Notes: generated from the letters alone by a model not told the origin. A DNA stretch of 18,006 nt from an uncultured Holophagaceae bacterium (GCA_903890595.1 CAITBU010000020.1:1-18006); one strand, 5' to 3'. Numbered from the stretch's first letter, positions 7,266-15,030 are shown. Program-made: numbers and translations.

Positions 7266-9062
7266 TCAGCCGGCTTCCAGCACCTGGGGGAGGCGACAAT
7301 CCAGGGGCAGGGTCGGTGGGCAGGCCAGCGCAGCCTGGGGCAAGTGGCTGGCGGTGAGCACCTGCTCCTCGGCGCAGAGGAGGGCGGCCTCGAGGGTTTC
7401 GAAGGCTGCGCCCAGGCCGCTGCCGGGGAAGCCGGCTGGGGCTTCCTGCCAGGAGGCCCCGGCGCCGCAGAGCAGCAGACCCTTCCCGGCGGCGCGGAAG
7501 CGGTTCGCGGCCTGACCCAGGACGCCGAGGGCCGAGCTGTCGATGGTGTGCACATTGCGGCAGTCCAGGATCACCAGGTCGGCGTCCCCCTCGGCTGCAC
7601 GGAGCTCCTCTGCCAGCGTCTGGGCGTTGCCAAAGAACAGCACCCCCTGCAACTCCAGGATGGCGAGGGTGCCACCCCAGCCGCCCAGGCACCGCTCCTC
7701 TGCTGCAGGGCGGGGGTGCACCGGTGGCAGCAGGGGATGGTCCCGCCTGGTAGCCACCCGTGGGCGGCTCATGTCCAGCATGAACAGGACGCAGGAGAGG
7801 CCCACCCCGACCCCGACCCCTGCCACCGGCTGACCCAGCAGGGTGGCCAGGAACACGGCCACCACCACGGCGCTGTCTCGCAGGGCCCGCTGGCGCTTTT
7901 CGGGGTCCAGGCAAGTGAAGGCCAGGTGGATGACCTGGAAGCTCCAGCGGTCCACCAGGCGAATGGCCAGGGTGCAGAGGATGGCTGCCAGGACCACCCG
8001 GGGCAGCAGGGCCAGGGCTGGGGGGAAGGCGACCCCCGCCAGGAACAGCACGGCGCAGTTGCCCAGGGTGGAGATCCGGGTTCGGCCCCCGGCCTTCTGG
8101 TTGGCCATGGAGACCGACAGGGAAGTGGAAATCGCGAGGCCGCCGACCAGCGCCGACACGAGGTTGCCCACGCCCTGACCCAGCACATCCCGCCTGGGAT
8201 CCACCGGGATGTCGGCCACGAACTGTGCCGTCCGCAGGGCGAAGAAGGTGTCCAGCGTCGCCACCAGGGCCAGGGTGAGGGACCCCAGCAGGATGGCGCG
8301 GGGCAGGTCTGGCCCATGGAGCAGCAGGGGCAGTGCACCCCACTCCAGGTGGGGTAGCACCCGCAGGGCGTGAGGGGGGACGGACCCGATCACCCCGCCC
8401 AGGTCGGTGGTCGGGAGCAGGTGCCCCAGGACGTGGAAGCCCGCCGTCCCCACCAGCAGGCCCGCCAACAAGTTGGGGACCTTTCTGAAGGTGCGCCCCA
8501 GGACCAGCATGAAGGCCACCAGACCGCCGCCGAACAGGGTTGCCCAGGGGTGGGGGAACAGGGTGCCGACCCGCCACCCGCTGGCCCCGGGGCCCAGCAG
8601 CACGGGGACCTGGTGCCAGGCAATGAGGGCCGCCACCCCCGTCACGAAGCCCGCCATGACGGGATGGGGCACGAACCGCATGGCCCGGGCCATGCCGGTG
8701 TAGGCAAAGAGCAGCTGCCACAGGCCCGCCAGCAGGACGCACAGGGTCATGGCCAGGACCAGGGTGGAACCCGTCACGCCCGGCAGTGCCGTCAGTCCCA
8801 GCAGGATGCTGCCCTGGATGACGCAGATGGGGGTGGTGGGGTAGCTGACCACGAAGGAGGAGCGCCGCACCAGCGCCGCCACCGCACCGCCGGCGATGGC
8901 GCAGAGGAGACCCGCCAGAGCCGCCTCCGGGACCGTGTCCACACCGAGCGGCGCAAAGGCCAGCACCCCAGCGCCCACGCAGAGCGGCAGGGTCAGGCAG
9001 GCCGAGATGAACCCAGCGCCCGCTTCCCGCAGCCAGCCCTCGTACTGCATCGCCAGCTTCAT
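7266..9062 (-). CDS. SulP/SLC26 family anion transporter with C-terminal STAS domain
   Basis: The product has 598 residues. The first 430 or so are strongly hydrophobic with many membrane segments. They include the SulP-type stretch SYPTTPICVIQGSILLGL (about 73-90), a helix-breaking FVPHPVMAGFVTGVAALIAW segment (130-149) and NQKAGGRTRISTLGN (321-335). Residues about 463-565 are a cytoplasmic STAS domain with the hallmark LVILDCRNVHTIDSSALGVL (496-515), whose DSS matches the anti-sigma-antagonist-like site. SulP proteins carry sulfate, bicarbonate, dicarboxylates or other anions by symport or exchange; the substrate cannot be read from the sequence. The ATG at 9062 has GGGAG 10 nt upstream. 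It lies 30 bp after the stop of a 59-codon ORF and is probably co-transcribed with it from a promoter near 9330. The operator arrangement there suggests control by the adjacent two-component system. Confidence 0.92.
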   Translation of the reverse strand: MKLAMQYEGWLREAGAGFISACLTLPLCVGAGVLAFAPLGVDTVPEAALAGLLCAIAGGAVAALVRRSSFVVSYPTTPICVIQGSILLGLTALPGVTGSTLVLAMTLCVLLAGLWQLLFAYTGMARAMRFVPHPVMAGFVTGVAALIAWHQVPVLLGPGASGWRVGTLFPHPWATLFGGGLVAFMLVLGRTFRKVPNLLAGLLVGTAGFHVLGHLLPTTDLGGVIGSVPPHALRVLPHLEWGALPLLLHGPDLPRAILLGSLTLALVATLDTFFALRTAQFVADIPVDPRRDVLGQGVGNLVSALVGGLAISTSLSVSMANQKAGGRTRISTLGNCAVLFLAGVAFPPALALLPRVVLAAILCTLAIRLVDRWSFQVIHLAFTCLDPEKRQRALRDSAVVVAVFLATLLGQPVAGVGVGVGLSCVLFMLDMSRPRVATRRDHPLLPPVHPRPAAEERCLGGWGGTLAILELQGVLFFGNAQTLAEELRAAEGDADLVILDCRNVHTIDSSALGVLGQAANRFRAAGKGLLLCGAGASWQEAPAGFPGSGLGAAFETLEAALLCAEEQVLTASHLPQAALACPPTLPLDCRLPQVLEAG

Positions 9063-9092
9063 CGCGGCTCTGCTCCCTCAGGACCGCTGAGC

Positions 9093-9272
9093 CTAGTCCC
9101 GGGTCTGCTCGGCGGAGAAGGGATCGCGGGTCAGGGTGGTCCGAGGGCCGAGGGCGGCGAAAGAACTCACCAGGCGCCGGAAGGCGGCGACGAGGCCTGA
9201 GCCTACAGCGCGGAGGGAGGGGGTGGTGGGGATGGTCTGCAGAGCGACCGGGGGATGGGCGGAGACGTGCAT
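9093..9272 (-). CDS. Small protein, 59 aa, leader gene of the SulP unit
   Basis: The frame begins at ATG 9272 behind a textbook ribosome binding site, GGAGG with a 6-nt spacer, and ends at TAG 9093, only 30 bp before the SulP start. An upstream in-frame ATG would give 94 residues but would run through the putative promoter, so I chose the shorter form. The sequence starts MHVSAHPPVALQTIPTTPSL. Residues about 26-41 (GLVAAFRRLVSSFAAL) form a short amphipathic or weakly membrane-seeking helix, and the C-terminal part is polar (TRDPFSAEQTRD). No family is recognised. It could be a small regulatory partner of the transporter or a translated leader. The strong ribosome binding site and position are the main support. 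Confidence 0.5.
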   Translation of the reverse strand: MHVSAHPPVALQTIPTTPSLRAVGSGLVAAFRRLVSSFAALGPRTTLTRDPFSAEQTRD

Positions 9273-9336
9273 GGGGAACCTCCAACCAGGGTTCGGAAGG
9301 TGGTCGGGTCTCGACCAAGCGAACCGCTGATGCCCC

Positions 9337-9342
9337 ATAATC
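9337..9342 (-). promoter_or_regulatory. Putative -10 element of the small ORF/SulP promoter
   Basis: The minus strand reads GATTAT here (4 of 6 matches to TATAAT), which would place transcription start near 9330 and give a leader of about 58 nt before the small ORF. The hexamers 17-18 bp upstream (TGCCGC or CTGCCG) are poor -35 elements, as expected for an activator-dependent promoter. Confidence 0.45.
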
Positions 9343-9359
9343 GGATCAGGCACGATCCG
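9342..9359. repeat. Dyad CGGATC-N6-GATCCG between operator and -10
   Basis: This perfect 6+6 inverted repeat with a 6-nt spacer fills the interval between the presumed -10 hexamer and the GCATGATCATGC palindrome. It could bind a second regulator, or form a hairpin if transcribed. No T-tract follows it on either strand, so it is not a terminator. Confidence 0.45.
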
Positions 9360-9367
9360 GCGGCAGA

Positions 9368-9379
9368 GCATGATCATGC
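9368..9379. promoter_or_regulatory. Operator copy 1, GCATGATCATGC, upstream of small ORF/SulP
   Basis: A 12-bp perfect palindrome is centred at 9373.5. An identical copy is found at 10123-10134, and I saw no third copy in the window. Its centre is 31.5 bp upstream of the 5' edge of GATTAT on the minus strand, i.e. about -43 from the expected start of transcription, a class II activator position. An eight-T run (plus strand, 9381-9388) flanks it on the far side and makes the upstream DNA A/T-rich, possibly as an UP-like element. The probable ligand is the adjacent NarL/FixJ regulator; that is inference. Confidence 0.65.
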
Positions 9380-9416
9380 GTTTTTTTTCTAAATCTACTC
9401 ACTGCCCTGTTGGGGT

Positions 9417-10067
9417 TCAGGAGATCAACCCCTGGCGCAGAGCCTTGCTCACGGCCTCGGACTTGGAGTGGACGTGCAGCTTCTCGTAGATGCTGCGGAT
9501 GTGGTTGCGGACGGTGTTCTCGCTGACGTTCAGGAGGTCCCCGGCCTCCCCGTAGCCGTGCCCCTCTGCCAGCAGGGATAGCAGCTGGGTCTCTCGGGGG
9601 GTGAGCTGGCGGTCCGACTGCTCGGGCCGGGGGGTGCGCCGGAACAGCACCACCACCTTGCGGGCGATCTCCGGCGACATGGGGGAGCCCCCTTCCTTGG
9701 CCTCCTGGATGGCCTCCAGCAGGCGCGCTGGGGGTGTCTTCTTGAGCAGGTAGCCCGCGGCCCCGTTGCAGATGGACTCGAACACGCTCTCCTGCTCGCC
9801 ATAGACCGAGAGCATCAGGACCTCGATGGCGGGCCAGCGGTCCTTGATGATCCGCACCCCTTCCCGCCCGGACATACCCGGGAGGTTGATGTCCATGAGG
9901 AGGACATCGGGCTGGGCCAGGGCCAAGGCGGGGAGGGCGTCCTCCACGGACTCGTAGGCCCCGATGCAGCTGAAGCCGGGGCTGCCGTGGATCAGGAGGC
10001 GCAGGCCCTCCCGGGTCGAGTTGTCATCCTCAACCAAGGCCACCGTGACTGCCGTCCGTTCGCTCAT
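9417..10067 (-). CDS. NarL/FixJ-family response regulator (REC + LuxR-type HTH)
   Basis: The product has 216 residues. The receiver domain (about 7-120) carries the acidic pocket LVEDD (E13, D14, D15), the phosphoacceptor D59 in LLMDINLPGMSG, S87 in MLSVYG and the conserved lysine of GYLLKKTPP (K109). A linker leads to a GerE/LuxR DNA-binding domain at about 150-212 with LTPRETQLLSLLAEG and the recognition region VSENTVRNHIRSIYEKL. Such proteins are phosphorylated by HisKA_3-type kinases and bind palindromic sites as dimers. The gene lies 76 bp downstream of exactly such a kinase, on the same strand. The ribosome binding site is weak (AGG only). Two copies of a 12-bp palindrome flank the gene, one before its own start and one after its stop, suggesting autoregulation and control of the downstream SulP unit. 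All catalytic residues are intact. Confidence 0.95.
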   Translation of the reverse strand: MSERTAVTVALVEDDNSTREGLRLLIHGSPGFSCIGAYESVEDALPALALAQPDVLLMDINLPGMSGREGVRIIKDRWPAIEVLMLSVYGEQESVFESICNGAAGYLLKKTPPARLLEAIQEAKEGGSPMSPEIARKVVVLFRRTPRPEQSDRQLTPRETQLLSLLAEGHGYGEAGDLLNVSENTVRNHIRSIYEKLHVHSKSEAVSKALRQGLIS

Positions 10068-10091
10068 CCTGGGCCTGGGGGGTATGGCCTC

Positions 10092-10097
10092 ATGTTA
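10092..10097 (-). promoter_or_regulatory. Putative -10 element of the response-regulator promoter
   Basis: The minus strand reads TAACAT (4 of 6 to TATAAT), predicting a start of transcription near 10085 and a leader of about 18 nt. The position 17 bp upstream is TCCCCC, not a -35. The distance to the upstream palindrome centre is identical to that at the SulP promoter. Confidence 0.45.
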
Positions 10098-10122
10098 GGC
10101 CCAATGCGGGTTGGGGGGGATG

Positions 10123-10134
10123 GCATGATCATGC
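10123..10134. promoter_or_regulatory. Operator copy 2, GCATGATCATGC, between kinase and response regulator genes
   Basis: This is identical over 12 bp to the palindrome at 9368-9379. It sits in the 76-bp gap between the kinase stop and the regulator start, centred at 10128.5 and 31.5 bp upstream of the TAACAT hexamer. It gives the regulator its own promoter inside the kinase-regulator unit. A shorter dyad, CCCAA-N6-TTGGG (10100-10115), lies between it and the -10, mirroring the layout at the other site but with a different sequence. Confidence 0.65.
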
Positions 10135-10143
10135 TCCCCGGGG

Positions 10144-13100
10144 TCACAGCGGCGCTTCGAGGTGGACCACGGTGCCTGCGGAGCCGGAGTCGATCCGCAG
10201 GCGCCCGCCCATCTCCCGGGCTCGGGCCTGCATGTTGACCAGACCTCGCCCTCGGCGGCTGGCAGAGGTCTCCCTGGAGGGGGGTTGCGCCGGCATCCCC
10301 GTGCCATCGTCCCGAACCTGGGCCAGCACCTTGCCCTGGGCCACGGTCACCTGGAGGTGCAAGGACCGGCACCTGGAGTGCTTCACGGCGTTGTTGATGG
10401 CCTCCTTCAGGATCAGATAGATGCCCCGCCGCTGCTCGGGGGTGAGCTTGATGCGGGCCGGGTCCTCGGGCAGCTGGATGGTCCAGCGGATCTCCTTGGC
10501 CTCGACCACCCCGGCGGCAAACTGGCCCACCCGGGCCAGGCAGTGCTTGAGGTCGTCCCGGCGGGGATCGATGGACCACACGATCTCGGACATGGAGTCC
10601 ACCAGCTCCCGGGAGGACTCGGCGATTTCCGAGAGAAAGCGAGCGGTCTCTGGCTGATCCTCCGGGGTGCGCCGCTTGACCACCTCGCTGAGGATGGCGA
10701 TGCGGGAGAGGCTGGCGCCGATGTCGTCGTGCAGGTCGGCGGCGATGCGGGTGCGGATGCGCTCCACCGCCAGCAGGTTCTGGAGGCGGAAGCGGTAGCC
10801 CAGCCAGGCCAGCCCCAGGAGACCACCCCCAGCCAGGGTGAGGAACCAGCCCCGCTGCCAGATGGGCGCCAGGATGGTGAACCGGAGCTCCGCCGGAGGG
10901 TTGCTGGCGGTGCCTTCCTCGCTGATGGCCCGGACCTGGAAGTGGTAGAGGCCGGGGGCGAGGTTGGCCAGATCCACGCTCCGGGCGGCGTCCGGCGGGG
11001 TCCAGTCGTTGGACACCCCCTCCAGGCGGTACTGGTAGAGCAGGGCACTGCCCCCCGGCCCTTCGGGGCTCGTGAAGTCCACCTGGATGCGGTTCTGGGG
11101 GTGGGGCAAGTCCGCAAGCTGCCAGTCTGCAACGCCGGACTCCGGGAGGGGGCGGAGGGTGCCCGCCACTCGGAGGCCCGTCATGTAGATCGGCGGGGCC
11201 TGGGACGGCCCGGGAGGGGTGGGGACATAGCGGGACAGGCCCTCACTCATCCCGAACCAGAGGTTGCCCTCCCGGTCCCGGAAGGCTGCTCGCGGCAGAC
11301 CCGCCGCCAGGCCCTGGGCTGCGGACAGGTGGAACACCCGCCCATGCGCCAGGTCCAGGCGGTCAATCCCCGCGCCAGTCCCTGCGTAGATCCGCCCCCA
11401 CCGGTCCTCGGTCACGCTCCAAACGGAGTTACTGGCCAGGCCCTGGGCGGTGGTGAGGGCACGGATGCGGGGCTGCGCAGCGGTGGGGTCCTCCACGAGA
11501 CCCAGGCCGCCCACGGAGGTGGCCACCCAGAGGCGGCCAGAGGCGTCCTTGAGCAGGGAGCGGATCCAGCCCTCGGGCACGCCCTGGGCCGCGCCGAAGC
11601 GCTCGAAGCGCCCGTTCCGGAAGCGGGCCAGACCAGCCCCGTTGAAGGCGACCCAGACCTGGCCCGCCTGGTCTTCGGCAAAGGCCGTGGGCAACGAGTT
11701 GAAGAGGCGGGGCAGGCCGTCCTGCTCGCGGAAGCCCTCCACCCGATCCTGCCCCCGGCGCCACCGGCCCAGGCCGTTGGTTAGGGGGGAAGCCACGGAG
11801 AACCAGATGTCTCCCCGGCTGTCCTCGAAGAGGGCGAAGACGCTGTCGACGCCCACCTCACTGGCCACCTTGTGGAGGCGGGGCGGGCGGGTGAGGACGG
11901 CCTCGGCGGGGCCGGGGGTGCGGGGAAACTGGGCAAGACCCTGGCCGGTGGCCATCCACCAGGCACCGAGGTGGTCCTGCAGCAGCGCCTGGTTCCACCC
12001 CCAGCCTGGTGTGATCGGGCTTCGCGGCAGGCTGGCCTTGGTGAAGTGGTCCCCCCGTAGGCTGTGGAGCCAGTAGGTCGGGTTGTTGGCCCGGCCGACG
12101 ACCAGGTTGCCGAGGCTGTCCTCGAGGATGGCATCCACTCGGGCCTGAGCCAGGCCCTCCCGCTGGGTGTAGGTGGTGAGCCCGTCTCGGGTCCAGCGCT
12201 GGACCCCGCCGTCATTGCCCAGCCAGAGGTCGCCGTTGGTATTCTCAGCCAGGACGAAGACGGGGCCCTTGATGCCCTGGTCGGGACCCAGGTTCTTGAT
12301 CCTGCCGCGCTCCAGGATGCTCAGGCCAAGGACCGTTCCCGCCAGCACCCGGCCGGCGCCGGACATCAGGAGCACCTGGACGTCGGCGCTGGCGAGACCG
12401 TCGGCAGTGGTGAAGCTGCGGAGGTCCTGGAGTCGGTTGGTGCCAGCGGGGAGCCGAAGCCTGGCGAGGCCCTTGGAGGTGGCCACCCAGAGGGTCCCGT
12501 CGGGTTCGCTGGCCAGGGAGCGGATCATTCGGCTCGGCAGGCCATCGGCGTCCGTAAAGCGCAGCACGCGCCCCGTGGGTTCCAGGGCGTACAGGCCGCT
12601 GCCGGTGCCGATCCAGAGGCCGCCCTCCGCGCGCGCCGCCAGGGCCGAGACGATGGGATCGTCCCACAGCCGGGTGGGCAGGCCCAGGTCCACCGGCCGC
12701 AGGGCCTCGTGGCCCGGGGTGCGGTCTACCCTGAACAGGCCGGTGCTGGTTCCGCACCACAGCACACCCCCGGGATCCTCCAGGAGGCGGCTGGGCGCTG
12801 CCTGCCCGCCGGGCACCGCCAGGATCTTGAGCTTGCTGGAGCCCCCCTGGCTCCCGGTGGCGGCGGCATCCAGGCGGCACAGCCCCTGGCTGGTGGCGAA
12901 CCAGTAGCAGCCATCCCGGGTCTGGAGGAGGTCATAGACCACCAGGGAAGGCAGGCCCAGCTCTGCGCCGAAGCGGACAAAGGCGTGGCCGTCGAAGCGG
13001 GCCAGGCCTTCGGTGCTGCCGAACCACATGAACCCGTGGGCGTCCCGGATGATGCGGCTGACGCCTCCCCCCGGCAGGCCGTCGGCGGCGGAGAAGGAGG

Positions 13101-13182
13101 TGATGGGTAAGCGCTGGGCCAGAAGGAGGGGGCTCGCCAGCAGAATCACGGCGGCCGCCATCGATCGGATGCATCGCGCCAT
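10144..13182 (-). CDS. Two-component sensor kinase with double 7-blade propeller, Y_Y_Y and HisKA_3 domains
   Basis: The product has 1012 residues from the ATG at 13182, which has GGAAGG just upstream and is followed by a signal sequence (MARCIRSMAAAVILLASPLL). A longer frame starting at 13347 adds 55 residues that do not look like a leader. Residues about 25-655 contain 14 'W-[FIV]-[GA]-T-x-x-GL' blade motifs (near 53, 94, 142, 190, 232, 280, 320, 361, 409, 460, 510, 552, 599, 642), enough for two seven-bladed Reg_prop propellers. A Y_Y_Y domain follows (about 695-771), then one membrane helix (about 779-796). The HisKA_3 dimerisation segment has ADLHDDIGASLSRI (phosphoacceptor H818). The HATPase has EAINNAVKH (N931), DDGTGM (about 958-963) and GRGLVNM (978-984). 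The ligand is therefore sensed in the periplasm and the signal passed to the neighbouring NarL-type regulator. In architecture it resembles the Bacteroidetes-type hybrid sensors, but it lacks the fused receiver and AraC output. Confidence 0.94.
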   Translation of the reverse strand: MARCIRSMAAAVILLASPLLLAQRLPITSFSAADGLPGGGVSRIIRDAHGFMWFGSTEGLARFDGHAFVRFGAELGLPSLVVYDLLQTRDGCYWFATSQGLCRLDAAATGSQGGSSKLKILAVPGGQAAPSRLLEDPGGVLWCGTSTGLFRVDRTPGHEALRPVDLGLPTRLWDDPIVSALAARAEGGLWIGTGSGLYALEPTGRVLRFTDADGLPSRMIRSLASEPDGTLWVATSKGLARLRLPAGTNRLQDLRSFTTADGLASADVQVLLMSGAGRVLAGTVLGLSILERGRIKNLGPDQGIKGPVFVLAENTNGDLWLGNDGGVQRWTRDGLTTYTQREGLAQARVDAILEDSLGNLVVGRANNPTYWLHSLRGDHFTKASLPRSPITPGWGWNQALLQDHLGAWWMATGQGLAQFPRTPGPAEAVLTRPPRLHKVASEVGVDSVFALFEDSRGDIWFSVASPLTNGLGRWRRGQDRVEGFREQDGLPRLFNSLPTAFAEDQAGQVWVAFNGAGLARFRNGRFERFGAAQGVPEGWIRSLLKDASGRLWVATSVGGLGLVEDPTAAQPRIRALTTAQGLASNSVWSVTEDRWGRIYAGTGAGIDRLDLAHGRVFHLSAAQGLAAGLPRAAFRDREGNLWFGMSEGLSRYVPTPPGPSQAPPIYMTGLRVAGTLRPLPESGVADWQLADLPHPQNRIQVDFTSPEGPGGSALLYQYRLEGVSNDWTPPDAARSVDLANLAPGLYHFQVRAISEEGTASNPPAELRFTILAPIWQRGWFLTLAGGGLLGLAWLGYRFRLQNLLAVERIRTRIAADLHDDIGASLSRIAILSEVVKRRTPEDQPETARFLSEIAESSRELVDSMSEIVWSIDPRRDDLKHCLARVGQFAAGVVEAKEIRWTIQLPEDPARIKLTPEQRRGIYLILKEAINNAVKHSRCRSLHLQVTVAQGKVLAQVRDDGTGMPAQPPSRETSASRRGRGLVNMQARAREMGGRLRIDSGSAGTVVHLEAPL

Positions 13183-13410
13183 GGAGCCTTCCCAGCAGTG
13201 GGCGGGGGTCAAGGGAGTGGATTGGGGAAAAGCCGATGGTAGCCGCAGTGTTCGCAGGTTCTGTCGTATTTGTGGGTCCAGGCTGGCCGTCCCGCTCGGG
13301 CCCGGTTGTGGCCCCGGCCCCGGCCATGAAACACTCGGGCACACCATTCCTCACTTTTTCTCGGGTTGCACGTCCGGCGGGCAGACCCCCGCTGGGTCAT
13401 TGGAGGGACC
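13183..13410. promoter_or_regulatory. Divergent intergenic region, kinase (-) and CoA-transferase (+)
   Basis: This 228-bp gap must hold the promoters of both divergent genes. The CoA-transferase has a clear ribosome binding site at its right end (GGAGGGACC before ATG 13411). I see no convincing -35/-10 pair for either direction and no copy of the GCATGATCATGC palindrome, so kinase expression is probably not under the same operator as the regulator gene. Confidence 0.5.
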
Positions 13411-15030
13411 ATGTCGAAGACGCCGGGGGGGCCGCACCGCAGGAGGACCGCTGTCGCCGGCACCAAGGTCCTGTCCGCCGACGACGCCGTCGCCCTGATC
13501 CGGGACGGGGACACCGTGGCCACCGGGGGCTTTGTGGGCATCGGCTTTGCCGAGAACCTGGCCATCGCCCTGGAGCGCCGCTTCCTGGCCACGGCGACCC
13601 CCCGGGACCTGACCCTGGTCTACGCCGCTGGGCAGGGGGATGGCAAGGAGCGGGGCCTCAACCACCTGGGCCATGCGGGCCTGGTGAAGCGGGTCATCGG
13701 CGGCCACTGGGGCCTGGCGCCCCGGCTCCAGGCCCTGGCCCTCAGCGGTCAGATCGAAGCCTACAACCTGCCCCAGGGGGTCATCACGCACCTCTTCCGC
13801 GACATCGCCGCGGGCAAGCCCGGGACCCTCACCCGCATCGGCCTGGGCACCTTCGTGGACCCGGTCCACGGCGGCGGCAAGCTCAACGACCGCACCACCG
13901 AGGATGTGGTGGAGCACCTGGCCATCCACGGCGAGGACTTCCTGTTCTACCGGGCCTTCCCCATCCAGGTGGGCCTCATCCGGGGCACCACAGCGGACGC
14001 CGAGGGCAATGTGACCATGGAGAAGGAGGCCCTGACCCTGGAGGCCCAGGCCATTGCCATGGCCGTCCACAACAGCGGGGGCACCGTCATCGTGCAGGTG
14101 GAGCGCCTGGCCGAGCGGGGCTCCCTCAACACCCGGCAAGTAAAGATCCCGGGGATCCTGGTGGACGCCATCGTGGTGGCCGAGGAGGCGGGCCACCACA
14201 TGCAGACCTTCCAGGAGCAGTACAACCCGGCCTACAGCGGGGAGATCCGCATCCTGCTGTCGGGCATGGCGCCGGCGGCCTTCGACGAGCGCAAGATCAT
14301 CTGCCGCCGCGCCGCCCTGGAGCTGCGGCCGGGGGTGCTGGTGAACCTGGGCATCGGCATGCCCGAGGGCATTGCTCAGGTGGCGGTGGAAGAGGGGGCC
14401 TCGGACCTCATGACCCTCTCCACGGAGCCCGGGGTGTTCGGTGGCGTCCCCGCTGGGGGCCTCAGCTTCGGCGCCGGGTCCAACACCTCCGCCATCATCG
14501 ACCAGCCCGCCATGTTCGACCTCTATGATGGTGGCGGCCTGGACCTGGCCTTCCTGGGGCTGGCCCAGGCGGATCGGGAGGGCAACCTCAATGTCAGCAA
14601 GTTCGGCACCCGGCTGGCGGGGGCCGGTGGCTTCATCAACATCTCCCAGTCCGCCAAGACAGTGGTGTTCGTGGGCACCTTCACCACCGCTGGCCTGGAG
14701 GTGGCCATGGAAGAGGGCCGCCTGCGCATCGTCCAGGAGGGTGCCACCCCGAAGTTCGTGGCGCAGGTGGAGCACCGCACCTTCAGTGGCGAGGTGTCCT
14801 TCCGCAAGGGCCAGCGCGTGCTCTACATCACCGAGCGCTGCGTGTTCCGCCTCACGGGCCAGGGCCTTGAGCTCATCGAGATTGCCCCCGGCGTGGACCT
14901 GGAGCGGGACATCCTCGCCCACATGGCCTTCCGCCCCGCCATCGCCGCCGACCTGCGCCTCATGCCCGACTGCATCTTCCGCCCGGAGCCCATGGGCCTG
15001 CTGTCGCTGCTGCCCAGCCCGGAGTGCTAG
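13411..15030 (+). CDS. Acyl-CoA:carboxylate CoA-transferase (propionate CoA-transferase/YdiF-like, fused alpha-beta)
   Basis: The product has 539 residues from ATG 13411, chosen for the GGAGGGACC ribosome binding site; an upstream GTG lacks one. The N-terminal half (about 20-285) has the family-I alpha-subunit fold, with DTVATGGFVGIGFAENL and NHLGHAGLVKRVIGGHWG. The C-terminal half (about 295-520) has the beta-subunit with LGIGMPEGIAQVA and the active-site region LSTEPGVFGGVPAGGLSFG. Glu339 is the likely nucleophile that forms the glutamyl-CoA thioester. The enzyme moves CoA from acetyl-CoA or another donor onto a short-chain carboxylate such as propionate, butyrate, lactate or a keto acid; the substrate is not readable. 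It is first in a plus-strand cluster with Liv-type ABC transporter genes, which suggests it activates the imported acid. The large minus-strand frame across it is an antisense shadow. Confidence 0.92.
   Translation: MSKTPGGPHRRRTAVAGTKVLSADDAVALIRDGDTVATGGFVGIGFAENLAIALERRFLATATPRDLTLVYAAGQGDGKERGLNHLGHAGLVKRVIGGHWGLAPRLQALALSGQIEAYNLPQGVITHLFRDIAAGKPGTLTRIGLGTFVDPVHGGGKLNDRTTEDVVEHLAIHGEDFLFYRAFPIQVGLIRGTTADAEGNVTMEKEALTLEAQAIAMAVHNSGGTVIVQVERLAERGSLNTRQVKIPGILVDAIVVAEEAGHHMQTFQEQYNPAYSGEIRILLSGMAPAAFDERKIICRRAALELRPGVLVNLGIGMPEGIAQVAVEEGASDLMTLSTEPGVFGGVPAGGLSFGAGSNTSAIIDQPAMFDLYDGGGLDLAFLGLAQADREGNLNVSKFGTRLAGAGGFINISQSAKTVVFVGTFTTAGLEVAMEEGRLRIVQEGATPKFVAQVEHRTFSGEVSFRKGQRVLYITERCVFRLTGQGLELIEIAPGVDLERDILAHMAFRPAIAADLRLMPDCIFRPEPMGLLSLLPSPEC

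Noticed and set aside
7036..9318. A 760-codon minus-strand frame and several long plus-strand frames over the SulP gene
   Set aside because: They overlap a clear SulP-STAS gene in another frame, are Pro/Arg/Gly-rich with no domain pattern, and are expected in high-GC DNA lacking stops.
9093..9377. A longer 94-residue form of the small ORF starting at 9377
   Set aside because: Its start lies inside the operator palindrome and upstream of the predicted -10, while the ATG at 9272 has a near-ideal ribosome binding site.
9368..9388. GCATGATCATGC followed by T8 read as a plus-strand rho-independent terminator
   Set aside because: No plus-strand gene lies upstream, the palindrome leaves only a 4-bp stem with a 4-nt loop, and the identical second copy at 10123-10134 has no T-tract. 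An operator explains both.
13183..13347. 55-residue N-terminal extension of the sensor kinase
   Set aside because: The extension is Pro/Gly-rich with no leader character, and the signal sequence begins at the ATG at 13182, which has its own ribosome binding site.
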